NCBI GenBank assembly: GCA_028456385.1
Contig: JALNQF010000074.1
Coordinates: 1-64,000 of the forward strand
Direction of reading: 5' to 3'
Length of the DNA: 64,000 nt
Source of the DNA: Ophiosphaerella korrae
Lineage: Eukaryota > Ascomycota > Dothideomycetes > Pleosporales > Phaeosphaeriaceae
Part shown: positions 1 through 10,410 of the stretch, piece after piece
Numbering within the stretch: position 1 is the stretch's first letter
Layout: every line of letters begins with the position of its first letter
The notes under the pieces: model-generated
Databases searched by the model: none
The model's input: the letters and a program-made list of their open reading frames with translations, nothing else
What the model was told of the DNA's origin: nothing
Program-made: the position numbers and the translations under genes

Positions 1-3000
1 ATATACTACTAAGGATTTAGATTTTTATATCTATCTTTTTTTAATTACGTTTTTAATAAATACTTATTTAATCTTAGGTTCTTCTTCTATTTTTCTATAA
101 ACTAGGCTCTATCTTACGTCTTTATCTTCTTTTAAGTCTATTACTAAGTCCTATAGCTAATATTCTAGAAGATACTCCTCTAGCTCTATAAGCTACTTTT
201 CTTATTTCTTATATTCTTTAGGGAATTTTCCTTTATAGGTATTTATATTAGCTTTTAATATATCTATTTTATAGTAGTTAATTCTTCTTATTCTCTAATT
301 AATATATAGGTTAGTTATCTATAACTATAGTATTTTTAGTATTATATCTTATTTATTATTAATTATTGTTATATCTATAACTATATTTCTAATTGTTATC
401 TCTTCTAGTTCTAGTATAAAGAGAACTATTTTAAATCTAATAGGTTCTTAAAATAGTTTTCCTTTAATTATACTTAGTTATTAAGAGTATTTTTTTATTA
501 TATACTATATTCCTTATATTTCTATAAACTTCCTTAATATAAAGTTTCTTGTAGCTCTACTATTAATTATTAATTATACTTTCTTTCTTTAATAAGTACT
601 TATTTTTATAATATATAAGCCTCTTATACTTTCTAGTTATTTTTACTTAGGTAATTTTATAAATTATCTATCTTTCTAAGGCTATAGCTTTACTTTAAGT
701 TTATATTCTTTGTATTTTAGATATTTATTATACTTATATTTATACTATAGTCTTCCTTAGACGTATTTCTTAAGTAATTTTAGTTTAGGCTTTACTACTA
801 TATAACCTTCTTCTAGTATTATTTCTTATTCTTAGATATCTTCTACTAGAATTACTCTTATATAGTTATAGCCTCTTCTTCTTATAAGCTATACGTTATT
901 ATTTACTTTAAGGTTCTTATATATAATATTATTCTTATCTAGGTATAATATCTATAATACTTTAAAGTATACTAAGTATTTTAAGTCTATTATTTTGTTA
1001 TCCCTTTCTTAATATTTGTCTTTTCTAGGTATATCTATTATTAAGATATAGTATACTACTAGTATTCTTAGTATATAAGCTTTATTAATCTATTACGTTT
1101 TTTTTATAAAGTACTACTATTCTTTTTATATAGATATTCTTCTTACTATAACTATATATTACTTTATTTATTCTTAAAATAGTATAAACTTTATCTCTTT
1201 AGGATTATATTCTTTCTAGTCTTTATACGCTTCCTCTATACTTATAACTAGTAAGTATTTCTAAATAAACTTCTATTTTTTATTTTATTCTTTTATATCT
1301 ATTATTATATAGCTATTATAGCTATATATATCTAGCTAAGTATACTCTATACTTTTTATACTAACTTATCTCTTACTTCTTTATAGTCTTTTAGAAGAAG
1401 CTATAGTAGTTTCTTTATCTAGTACTAGTCTTTTAGCCTAGATTAATAGAATCTAGGATTCTTTCCCTTCTAAATCTTCTATTAGTAGATCTATTACATA
1501 TACTATTTCTTCTAGCTACGCTTTTATTCTTTCTTTTATTACTACTACTTTATTTCTCTATTATTAGAAATATCCTACTCTTTACTTACTAAAAAGATAT
1601 ATATAGTAGTTGTCTTTATAATAAAAGGTCTAATAGAGTATTATATATTATAGTTCTTTACTCCTAGCTACTTTTTTCTAGGGTTTAGCCTATACTTATA
1701 GTACTTCTTTCTTCTTCTTAGTTATCTTTAACTATATTTCTTTCTTTAAGTTCTTACTTCTATAGTTTTTTATAAAGTATCCTAGTTTACTATATTTATA
1801 ATATACTATATCTTTTTTCTTCTATAATTAGTAGTCTTTTACGTAGTAGCTTTTCTTACTATAGTTAAAGTATGTAAAGTTTTTTTTCTTTATTTTTCTA
1901 TCCTTGTTAGTATTAAGGATTATAGGGTCTCTAGTATACTAGTTTCTAGGTTAGCTACTATACTTATTCTTCTTCTATTCTTAAATATTATTATTAATTT
2001 AGATACCTACTACTTTAGGGCTTCTAGTATCCTAGGTTTCTCTATATATATTATTTTGTATCGAATTTTTATATTATGTCCTTATTTAAATTATAATATT
2101 AAGGCTAATTTATTCTACTCTATATTTTAGAATAGTTATTTAAATTATAATATATATTTAAGAATACTCTTACTTTGTATAAGCCTTTTAAGTTTCTCTT
2201 TAGCTTATTAGGTAATATCTATACCTCTAAATACTACTCTTATTCGCTTAGTAAAGTATTTATAACTTCTAAAAATAGCTTTAGTTTTATCCTTCTAGGT
2301 TATTAGAGAGTATATTGTATAGTCTATCTAGTAAGGTTTATACTATCTTATTATATCTTCTTTAAGGTATAGTCTAATATATATTACTTTTTTTTCTTCT
2401 ATATTAAAGTATAGTACTTATATATCTATCTAGAGTTATACTAATATTATAAAAAGTTTTAGTTTTTCCTTTATTTTATTAAACTTCTTAAGGATAAGTA
2501 TCTTAGGTAGCTTCTTTGTTATACTTATCTCTAGTTATTAAGTAATTATTTCTATCTAGTTTTATCTTTTAATAATAGCTTTAATTTATACTTTATTCTA
2601 CTTTAAGTAGTCTTGTAGTTTCTTATTCTACGTCTCTAATACTTTAATTACTATTTTTATATCTTTTTTATTATTAATTAGTTTATTTATATAATCTTTA
2701 ATTATTTTCTATATAGTACTATCTAACTTATAACTACTCCTAGGGGCTTTACTTATTAAACTTTCTACTATTATTTTAGCTAGACTATATGTTACTTACG
2801 CTTTACTTCCTATAATAACTAAATTAGTAAGGTATAATAGGCTTACTAGGGTTAACTTCCTAATAGGCTTTAAGTTATTAGTAGATTTAGGAGTAATAAT
2901 AAAAGCTTATATTATAACCTATAATATACTATAAATAATAGAAGATATTTTATAACTATCTAAATATTATCGCTTGTAGTTAATAATTAAATTACTAATA

Positions 3001-3273
3001 ATATCCTAATAATACGTATTACTACTAACTATATACCTAGGCTTCTTAGCTAGCTTTATACTTTATATTTACTAAGATCGTAAATTATAAATTTATTACG
3101 TACTTAGCTTTATACTTTATATTTACTAAGATCGCGAATTACAAATTTATTATATATCCTAATTATAGTTAGTCTCTTAGTCTAGTTTATTATTCTATAG
3201 ATTATATATATTGTTATTATCTATAGTAGGGCTAATTAGTTTAAATTAGTTCTCTCTTATTATAGCTATAATA
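1..3273 (-). mobile_element. Ty3/gypsy LTR retrotransposon relic, copy A (5' part, runs off the left edge)
   Basis: Read on the minus strand, the element runs leftwards: 5' LTR (2833-3273), a gag-like region (about 2750-1980), a CCHC zinc knuckle (1803-1762), a retropepsin (around 570-541) and the start of reverse transcriptase (about 150-1). The knuckle reads YYKYSKLGYFIKNY, where CYKCGKLGHFIKNC is the obvious ancestor: all four zinc ligands are changed to Tyr by G-to-A on the coding strand. The protease motif reads INSRATRNF instead of the expected IDSGATRNF. The final segment resembles the stretch before the reverse-transcriptase palm of gypsy elements. Many in-frame stops make it non-functional. 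The family assignment rests on domain order and these motifs; the 3' half lies outside the window. Confidence 0.85.
2833..3273 (-). repeat. LTR copy A (two internal 54-bp repeats)
   Basis: Homologous to 6011-6507 (same orientation) and 9673-10167 (inverted). On the minus strand it begins with a mutated TGTTATAG and ends with a mutated TTACA, giving TG...CA ends as inferred from the least mutated copy. It is about 56 bp shorter than the other two copies because it carries two rather than three copies of a 54-bp tandem repeat (3054-3155). Confidence 0.8.
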
Positions 3274-5140
3274 TTAGAGGTATTTAGACTCCCTTCTATC
3301 TTTAAGTCTAGTTATAAGAGTTAAGTATAAGCTTTATATTAAAAGGCCTAAATATTCCTTTAGGTATTATATATAGCTATTTCTTATAGCTTATAAGCTT
3401 TAGTACGCTTATAGTTCTTTTAAAGGCTAAGTTAAAATATTCTACTTATAGGTTTCTTTATACTAGCTAGTTAAAGTACTTCTAGATTATTTAAAAGTTA
3501 AAGTCTTCTATATTTTTATTACTTAGGTTATATTTATTAAAGACTTTTTATAAGTAGTACTTATTAAGTCCTTTTACTAAGTAGTATCTTTTTATAGCTT
3601 TTATAATTATTCTTACTCTCTAGTACTTTATAAACTAAGGGCTAAAGTTATTAAAGTAGTTTTAGAGAAAGAAGTTATCTATAAGTAAGTATTACTATAG
3701 CTAGGTTTAGAGTACTTCTTTTATCTCTTTTTATTATACCTTATTAGACCTTTAGAACCTATTTCTTATTACTTCTCTAACCTTTACTTAATCTTTAGCT
3801 TTCTCTACCTTTATAAACTTAGTTATACTTTATTTAATAATATCTTTTCTTATCTTATTACTAAATATAATAATATTATAGATTTAGTCTCTAATAAGCT
3901 ATCTATAAAAGATTACTTATTCTTTAATACTATCTAGAAACTCTATTATATTAGTACTAGTAAACTTAAACTTCTTATCTATAAATAGGTTTTATTTGCT
4001 AATATATACTCTACTACTCTATTCTACTATTATTTTAATAGCTACTATAAGCTAGCTAAATATCTCTAAAGATGTCTTAATTATTAGTTAGAGTATATTT
4101 AGGATAGTAGAGCTATTATCTATTATTAGTATACTAATTCTTTTAAGTATATCTTATAGTCTTTTAGGTATTAGGTTTAGGAGTCTTAAGTTATATAAAG
4201 AAGTTCTTAGCTAGTAAAGAGATAGCTTTAGTATAGTCTCTTTATTAGATAATAGGTTAGATCTTATAGCTTAAAATTACTTTATAATATTCTTTCTTTT
4301 ACTTCTCTCTTTATACGTTATTTATCTATAATTATAGTATACTACTTACTACTACTAAGCTATTTCTTCTTACTATACTACTTATTATTCTATTCTATCC
4401 TTACTATTTTTTTACTAGTTATTTTTCTATTTTAATATTCCTATTATCTATACTTCTACTAGCTATTTATTAAGTACCTAAGAGCTTATTAGGAGCTTCT
4501 CTAATATTTCTTATTAGCCTCTTTATTTTTAGCTAGTTATACTACTTACTTTTTATACTACTGATAGCCTCTTAGGTTTTAGGCTTTATATATTTATAGC
4601 GTATTCTTATTTTTATACTTATACTTATACTATACTTATTTCTATATAAAATAAGTTAGCTTATCTTTAGTTTTATATATATACCTATTCTTATACCTAT
4701 TCTTATACCTATTCCTATACCTATTCTTATACCTATCTATTTCTATATCTATTCTTATACCTATCTATTCCTATATCTATTTCTATACCTTATATAATAG
4801 TGCGTAAGCTAGCGCTCCTAAAGCTAAGGTTATAGGTTTAAGTTTTATATTAGTTACTATTTATTATAAGGTTATATACCTAATATAAAGTTAGAGCCTA
4901 AGAGCTTATTAGTTTTTAGGATCTTAAACTTTATTAGCTAAACTAACTCTAAATATTATTCGCTCTCTTATAAGTTATATCCTACGACCTAAGGGCCTAT
5001 TAGCTACTCTCTCCTTTTTCTTCTCTTTAATAGTTTACCTCCTTATAAGCTCTTAGTACTTATATTTCTTTAGTAACTACTTACTCCCTTTTTACTATTT
5101 CTTTCTTTATAATACTCTACAATACTACTATACTTATTTT
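3274..5140. repeat. RIP-degraded AT-rich segment of unknown origin
   Basis: It lies between LTR copy A and the truncated copy B. It is depleted of CpA/TpG like the flanks, so it was probably once part of a repeat. A plus-strand reading around 3650-4300 stays open for long stretches when TAG/TAA are read as mutated CAG/CAA, which hints at a dead coding sequence, but I recognise no domain. It contains the minisatellite at 4679-4792. Confidence 0.5.
4679..4792. repeat. 12-bp minisatellite (ATACCTATTCTT type)
   Basis: About nine imperfect tandem copies of a 12-bp unit; the first five (4681-4740) are nearly regular, the rest degenerate by small indels. Confidence 0.85.
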
Positions 5141-6507
5141 TTTTTATTTTTAAAGATTATTATTAATTTATATTACCTATTATTTTAGAGCTTTTAGTAT
5201 CCTAAGTTTATCTATATAGATTATCTTGTATTAAATTTTCTTATTTAGTTTCTATTTAAATCTTAATATTAGAGCTAATTTATTCTATTCTATATTCTAT
5301 AATAGTTATTTAAACTATAATATATACTTAGAGATACTCTTCTATTATATAAGTCTTTTAAGTTTTTCTTTAGCTTATTAGGTAATATCTATATCCCTAA
5401 ATACTACTCTTATTCGCTTAGTAAAGTATTTATAACTTCTAAAAATAGCTCTAGTTTTATCTTTCTATATTATTAGGGCGTATATTGTATAGTTTATGTA
5501 GTAAGGTTTAAACTATCTTATTATATCTTCTTTAAAGTATATTCTAATATATATTACTTTCTTTTCTTCTATATTAAAGTATAGTACTTATATTTCTATC
5601 TAGAGTTATACTAAAGCTATAAAGGGTCTTAGTTTCTCTTTTATTCTATTAAACTTCTTAAGTATAGGTATTTTTAGTAGCTTCTTTATTCTACTTATCT
5701 CTAAATATTACGTAATTAGTTCTATCTAATTTTATCCTTTAATAATAGCTTTAATCTAGGCTTTGTTTTATTTTGTATATTCCTAGAGTTCTTTGTTTTA
5801 GGTTTCTAAGGCGTTAATTACTATTTTTATATCTTTTTTCTTAGAGATTAAGTTATTTAAGTAGTTTTTAATATCCCTCTATACTATATCGTCTAACTTA
5901 TAACTACTTATAGGTACCTAGGTTTATTCTTAGTTAAACTTTCTACTATTATATTAGCTAGACTATACGCTACTTACGCTTTACTCCTCTTAATAACTAG
6001 ATTAGTAAGGTGTAATATATCTACTAGGGTTAACTTCCTAGTAAACCTAATAGAAGTTAGTAGATTTAGAGGTAATAATAAAAGCTTATATTTATAATTA
6101 GTAATAACTATAAATAATAATAGATTTATATGTATAATGTTAAGTATTAGTATTCTAGGTTAGAGATTAGATTACTAATACTATCCTAATAATGTGCATT
6201 ACTACTAACTATATACCTAGGCCTTTTAGCTAGCTTTATACTTTGTATTTACTAAGATTACAAATTATAAATTTATTACGTACTTAGCTTTATACTTTGT
6301 ATTTGCTAAGATTATAAATTATAAATTTATTACGTACTTAGCTTTATACTTTATATTTACTAAGATTATAAAATATAAATCTATTACGTATCTCTATTGT
6401 AGTTAGCTTCCTAGTAGAGTTTATTATCCTATAGGTTATACGTATTAGTATTGTCTATAGTAGGGCTAATAGGCTCTAATTAGCTTTCTCTTATTATAAC
6501 TATAATA
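5141..6507 (-). mobile_element. Truncated gypsy relic, copy B (5' LTR plus 5' part of gag)
   Basis: This segment repeats 1975-3273 in the same orientation with scattered transition differences. It holds the LTR (6011-6507) and the gag-like part, but homology ends near 5141, before the zinc knuckle present in copy A. No protease or polymerase follows, so it is a 5' fragment. Shared phrases such as ACTACTCTTATTCGCTTAG in both copies confirm the relation. It was probably truncated by another insertion or by recombination; the break is not flanked by any duplication I can see. Confidence 0.8.
6011..6507 (-). repeat. LTR copy B (three internal 54-bp repeats)
   Basis: A 497-bp LTR with the same ends as copy A. 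Three tandem 54-bp units start at 6234, 6288 and 6342. The orientation matches copy A. Confidence 0.8.
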
Positions 6508-6969
6508 AGGATAAGTAAAACTTAGCCTAGGCCTAGATACGTAAAGTAATCTAACTCTATAGTATCTTAGCTAAAGTAATCTTAGATAGAAGACCTTTAA
6601 TAAATACTAAATACTAGAAGAGTACTATCCTTTATATATTACTTCTAAATAGATAAGTAAATAGAAAGATAAAACTAAACTATAGAATTATACCTACGTT
6701 ATTACTATATATTAGAATAAGATAACTAGGTAAAATAGCTACTAATAGTAGAGTATATATATAATAATAGTGTAAATATAACTATAAAGGTTATACTCTT
6801 TTAAGTATACTATAGTTTATACCTAATTAGCTTAAACTAGCCTAAGTTAAACCTAACTATAAATAATAACTTCTTAGTAAAGAGATTAGCTATAAAAGTA
6901 ATTATAATATAATAAGAATATAAGAAAAATATTATACTAGCTATAGAGTACTAAAGAAAGTATACTATA
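6508..6969. repeat. AT-rich, RIP-affected left flank of the Tc1 insertion
   Basis: CpA/TpG-poor sequence with no recognisable domain. If the Tc1 element at 6970-9089 is removed, this segment joins directly to the minus-strand integrase relic at 9092-9672, so it may be the region downstream of that integrase. That is an inference from position only. Confidence 0.4.
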
Positions 6970-7170
6970 GTAGAGTAACACGAAAAAAAAGCTTAAAAAA
7001 AAGGTATAGTTTTTAACGTAAAATAACTCTACGAATATATTAGTTAAAAATATAACTAAAAAAGAATTTTAAATAGAATATCTAGCACATCAATATAGCT
7101 TACTACGATTTTTAATTACTAATCAAAATCGAGCTAAGACTTAAAGTAATTAGAGAACTTTTTTTAATAC
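6970..7170 (+). repeat. Left terminal inverted repeat of the Tc1 element
   Basis: Pairs with 8889-9089. Long terminal repeats of about 200 bp are well above the few tens of bases common in Tc1 elements. Confidence 0.9.
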
Positions 7171-7409
7171 AAAATTTAACTTAATAGAACTTTTTAAATT
7201 ACGTATAAAAACCCTTTATATTTAAACTATCCCTAATATAGTTAGACTATATTACGTACCCTAATTTTAAGCTAAGGTTTCTTAACTAAGTTTTTAGTAA
7301 AAGAAAGAAGAAAAAAATAGATATATTAGCACGTAACCTAATATTACGTAATATATTACTAACTTATTAGTCAATTTACTATAAATTTTCTTCGATTATA
7401 GTTTTTACT

Positions 7410-8692
7410 TTATCTTCTCTATATCCTTAAATATAAGCTTAAATCTCTCTACGTTTAAATCTAAAGTTAACCTTCTTTATAAAGCTAAAACGCCTTTATC
7501 TACTATATCTACTATCCTAAAAAAAGATTATAAGTCTATTAAAAACGCTATTAATAGAATAAATAAAAAGATTCGTAATACTCCTACTATTAGCTAAGTA
7601 ATAGATAGACGTATTACAAAGTTAAATTTAAGAGCTAAAAGGTAATTAAATAGGGACTTAGAAAGATGTCCTAAGAAAACTAATAAAAGATTAATATTTG
7701 AAAATAATATTACTATCTCTATTAGGAGCTTATAACGTTTTATTAAAGAAGAAGGCTATACTATTAATATTGCAAATAAAAAGCCTTTAATTAATAAAAA
7801 AAAAGCTATTATAAGAGTTAGTTATAGTAAAGAGTAGCTACAAAGGCTAAAAAATAAAGAATTTAATCTAAGAAAAATAATATTTTTAGATGAAAGCGGT
7901 ATAGAGGCTAGAAAAGGAGCTAGGTCTAAATATTATCGAAAAAGGGGTAAAAAAGAGGTTAGAAAAGCTCGGATTTCTATAACTAATACAAGTAAGTTTA
8001 ATATAAATCCTAATACACTAAAATACTTTATTTTACATATAGTTTTATTTTAAAATTCTTGTTTTTTAATATTTATATTACTAACTATATTTTTAGCGAA
8101 AGGACTAAAGATCTAAGTTTAGGGATCTATTTAGATAGGAGGGAGATCTAAACTAGAGTTTATTAGGGACCTAATTAATAATAGAACTCTAAACTCCTCT
8201 CGCTATATCCGTAGTATCCTTAATAAGCATGTTAAAAAGGCGATTAAACGAGGTAAGTTAACTATCTTTTTTCTAGACCCTTTTTTACTATTATTATATA
8301 TATATATATATTATATATATTATAAATATATTAAAATACTAACTTGTATATAAGACTATAGTATTTAACAAGATAATAGTAAAATCTATAAGGCTTTTAC
8401 TATTATTAATTAGTTTAAGAGAAATAGAGTAAAACTCTTTCCTTATCTTCTCTATAGTCTAGATCTAAACCTAATTGAAAATATATAGAGTTTACTTAAA
8501 GATAGGCTAATTAAGAGATTTAAAGTAAATTATCTTATAGAAACTACTTTATTAGAGGTAGAGACCTTTAAAAGAGCTATAAAAGAAGAGTAGGCCCTTA
8601 TACTATAAAAAGCTATAGATAATTGTATATTATCTCTTCCTAAGCGATAGCAAGCTGTTATAGATACTAAAGGTTATCCTACTAAGTACTAA
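7410..8692 (+). pseudogene. Tc1-family transposase, RIP-inactivated, two introns
   Basis: The reading runs through a GRPKK-like linker, the first catalytic Asp in FLDESG (codon 7889-7891), the second Asp in QDN (8372-8374), and the Glu in LIEN (8477-8479); exactly 34 residues separate the last two, which defines the Tc1 DD34E class. The SLDLNLIEN stretch matches the usual SPDLNPIEN. It ends GYPTKY and stop at 8690-8692. Two introns fit well: 7992-8096 (GTAAGT, ACTAAC branch, TTTAG) and 8253-8354 (GTAAGT, ACTAAC branch, AAG). In-frame TAA/TAG codons, for example 8366-8368, lie where CAA, CAG or TGG is expected. No start codon is preserved, so the 5' limit is approximate. Confidence 0.85.
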
Positions 8693-8888
8693 TAGTAAAT
8701 AGTTATAGCTATTAAATATAAGGTTTTACTAAAAGTTTAAATTTTTACTTTTTACTTAATATCTATTCTTTTATTAATTAGAATTATATATAACTAAGAG
8801 ATATTAATAGTATTATATATATCTAACTTCTATAAAAAAATCTTAAAAAAAGATACTAAAAATAAAAAATAATCGAGCTCTAAAGTTA

Positions 8889-9089
8889 GTATAAAACAAA
8901 GTCCTCTAAACACTTTAAATCCTAGCTCGATTTCGATTAGTAATTAAAAATCCTAGTAAGCTATATTGATGTGCTAGATATTCTCTTTAAAATTCTTTTT
9001 TAGTTATATTTTTAACTAATATATTCGTAGAGTTATTTTAAGTTGAAAACTATAACTTTTTTTTAGGCTTTTTTTTCGTGTCACCCTAC
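8889..9089 (-). repeat. Right terminal inverted repeat of the Tc1 element
   Basis: Reverse-complement partner of 6970-7170, followed by TA. Confidence 0.9.
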
Positions 9090-9091
9090 TA

Positions 9092-9672
9092 TATACTATA
9101 GGTAGTAATTATACCTAATTATTCTAATTATAATTAAGGTAGTATATTAGGTATTATTCTACTATCTAATTTATATATTCTAATTATCTATCTATTTATA
9201 AATAGTATACTCTTAATATTATATAATTAATTCCTAACTATACTCTTAATATTCTCTATAGTTTTAATATAAATCTTATATCTCTATCTAAAATAATTTT
9301 ATCTAGAAGTCTATATTAACTAATTATAGTTCTTAGAACTTAGTATATAGTAACTTCTATCTTACTTTTTTTTTTATATAGTCTAAAGTAAAAGTACTTT
9401 ATAAGCTTATCTACTATTATTAGGATTTTATTATACTTAACTCCTAATATTTAGTCCTTTAATTTAGGTAACTTTATAATAAAGTCTATTATAATAATTC
9501 TCTAAAGTTATTCTAGTATTTTAACTAGCTATAATATTCTATATAGTCTTATAATACTTTTATTACTAGTTATCTTACTTTTAGAATATAGTAATCTTTT
9601 AATAGTCTATCTAATATTTTATTAATACTTTAGTATCTATATACTAGTAGTTTATAAAATTATTATATAAAC
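9092..9672 (-). pseudogene. Gypsy-type integrase core relic
   Basis: On the minus strand the sequence reads DFIIKLPKLKD (first catalytic Asp, codon 9486-9484), then VDKLIKYFYF, LDRDIRF (second Asp, 9288-9286), and QLEYINQIVEQYL (Glu, 9180-9178). The spacing is D-65-D-35-E in one frame, as in LTR-retrotransposon integrases. In-frame TAG/TAA codons fall where CAG/CAA or TGG are expected. It is cut on the left by the Tc1 insertion and abuts the solo LTR on the right. The upstream zinc-binding part around 9660-9500 is only vaguely recognisable. Whether it belongs to the same family as copies A and B cannot be decided here. Confidence 0.8.
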
Positions 9673-10167
9673 TATTATAGCTATAACAAGAGAAAGCTAA
9701 TTTAAGCTAGTTAGCCCTACTATAGATAACAAAAGCACGTACAACCTATAGGATAACAAACTTAACTAGAAAACTAACTATAATAGAGATACGTAATAAA
9801 TTCGCGATTCGCGATCTTAGTAAATACAAAGTACAAAGCTAAGTACGTAATAAATTTATAATTTACGATCTTAGTAAATATAAAGCACAAAGCCAAGCAC
9901 GTAATAAATTTACAATTCGCGATCTTAGCAAACATAAAGCACGAAGCTAGCTAAAGGACCTAAGTATATAGTTAGTAGTAATGCCTATTATTAGGATAGC
10001 ATCGGCAATTCAATTATTGACTACGAGCGACAATACTAGGATAGTTGCAAAACATCTTCTATTGTTATAAGCCTATTGCAGATTACAACACGAACTCTTG
10101 TTATTACCTCCCAATCTACTAACACCCTCAGGCCACTAGGAAGTCGACCCTAGTGACACCCGTTACA
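9673..10167 (+). repeat. Solo LTR, copy C, inverted relative to A and B
   Basis: A 495-bp LTR with three 54-bp tandem units (about 9791-9946). No retrotransposon coding sequence continues on its right. It keeps far more CpA/TpG and GC than copies A and B, especially from about 9900 to the end (TGACACCCGTTACA), so it is the best preserved copy and marks the edge of the heavily RIPed block. I could not see a clear 5-bp target duplication (TAAAC left, GTAAC right). Confidence 0.8.
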
Positions 10168-10410
10168 GTAACTTAGAGCCCTATTACAATATATATATAT
10201 AACTCTTTTAACTATTTAGCTTAAAATAGACTTATTATAATTATCTTTTTAAATTATTAAAATATACTAAGTAAAAGAGTAATTGGTAACCCTGGTCCTA
10301 GTACAGTAATTGAGATTTCATTCGACTATTCGCAGTCCAAAGTGGGATTAGCATAGCAGCATTGAATAAGAATCAACATTGTTGATCTGCAAAACTACCA
10401 AACTGCTGCT
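10168..10410. other. Transition from AT-rich repeat block to normal sequence
   Basis: An AT-rich tail (10187-10280), then balanced composition from about 10285. No gene seen. Confidence 0.6.

Larger units (their letters stand above)
6970..9089 (+). mobile_element. Tc1-family (DD34E) DNA transposon with 201-bp terminal inverted repeats
   Basis: The 2120-bp element is bounded by TA on both sides (6968-6969 and 9090-9091), the target duplication typical of Tc1/mariner. The left repeat (6970-7170) and right repeat (8889-9089) pair over 201 bp with few mismatches; the outer ends are GTAGAGTAACACG and, inverted, GTAGGGTGACACG. The interior encodes a transposase relic. The element sits inside an older gypsy relic, so it inserted later. 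RIP has affected it too (in-frame TAA/TAG), but the inverted repeats remain similar, and the body is less eroded than the surrounding gypsy copies. Confidence 0.92.

Noticed and set aside
2833..10167. Regular direct repeats of about 54 bp resembling a CRISPR array
   Set aside because: The units are contiguous with no spacers, occur inside LTRs, and the organism is a eukaryote.
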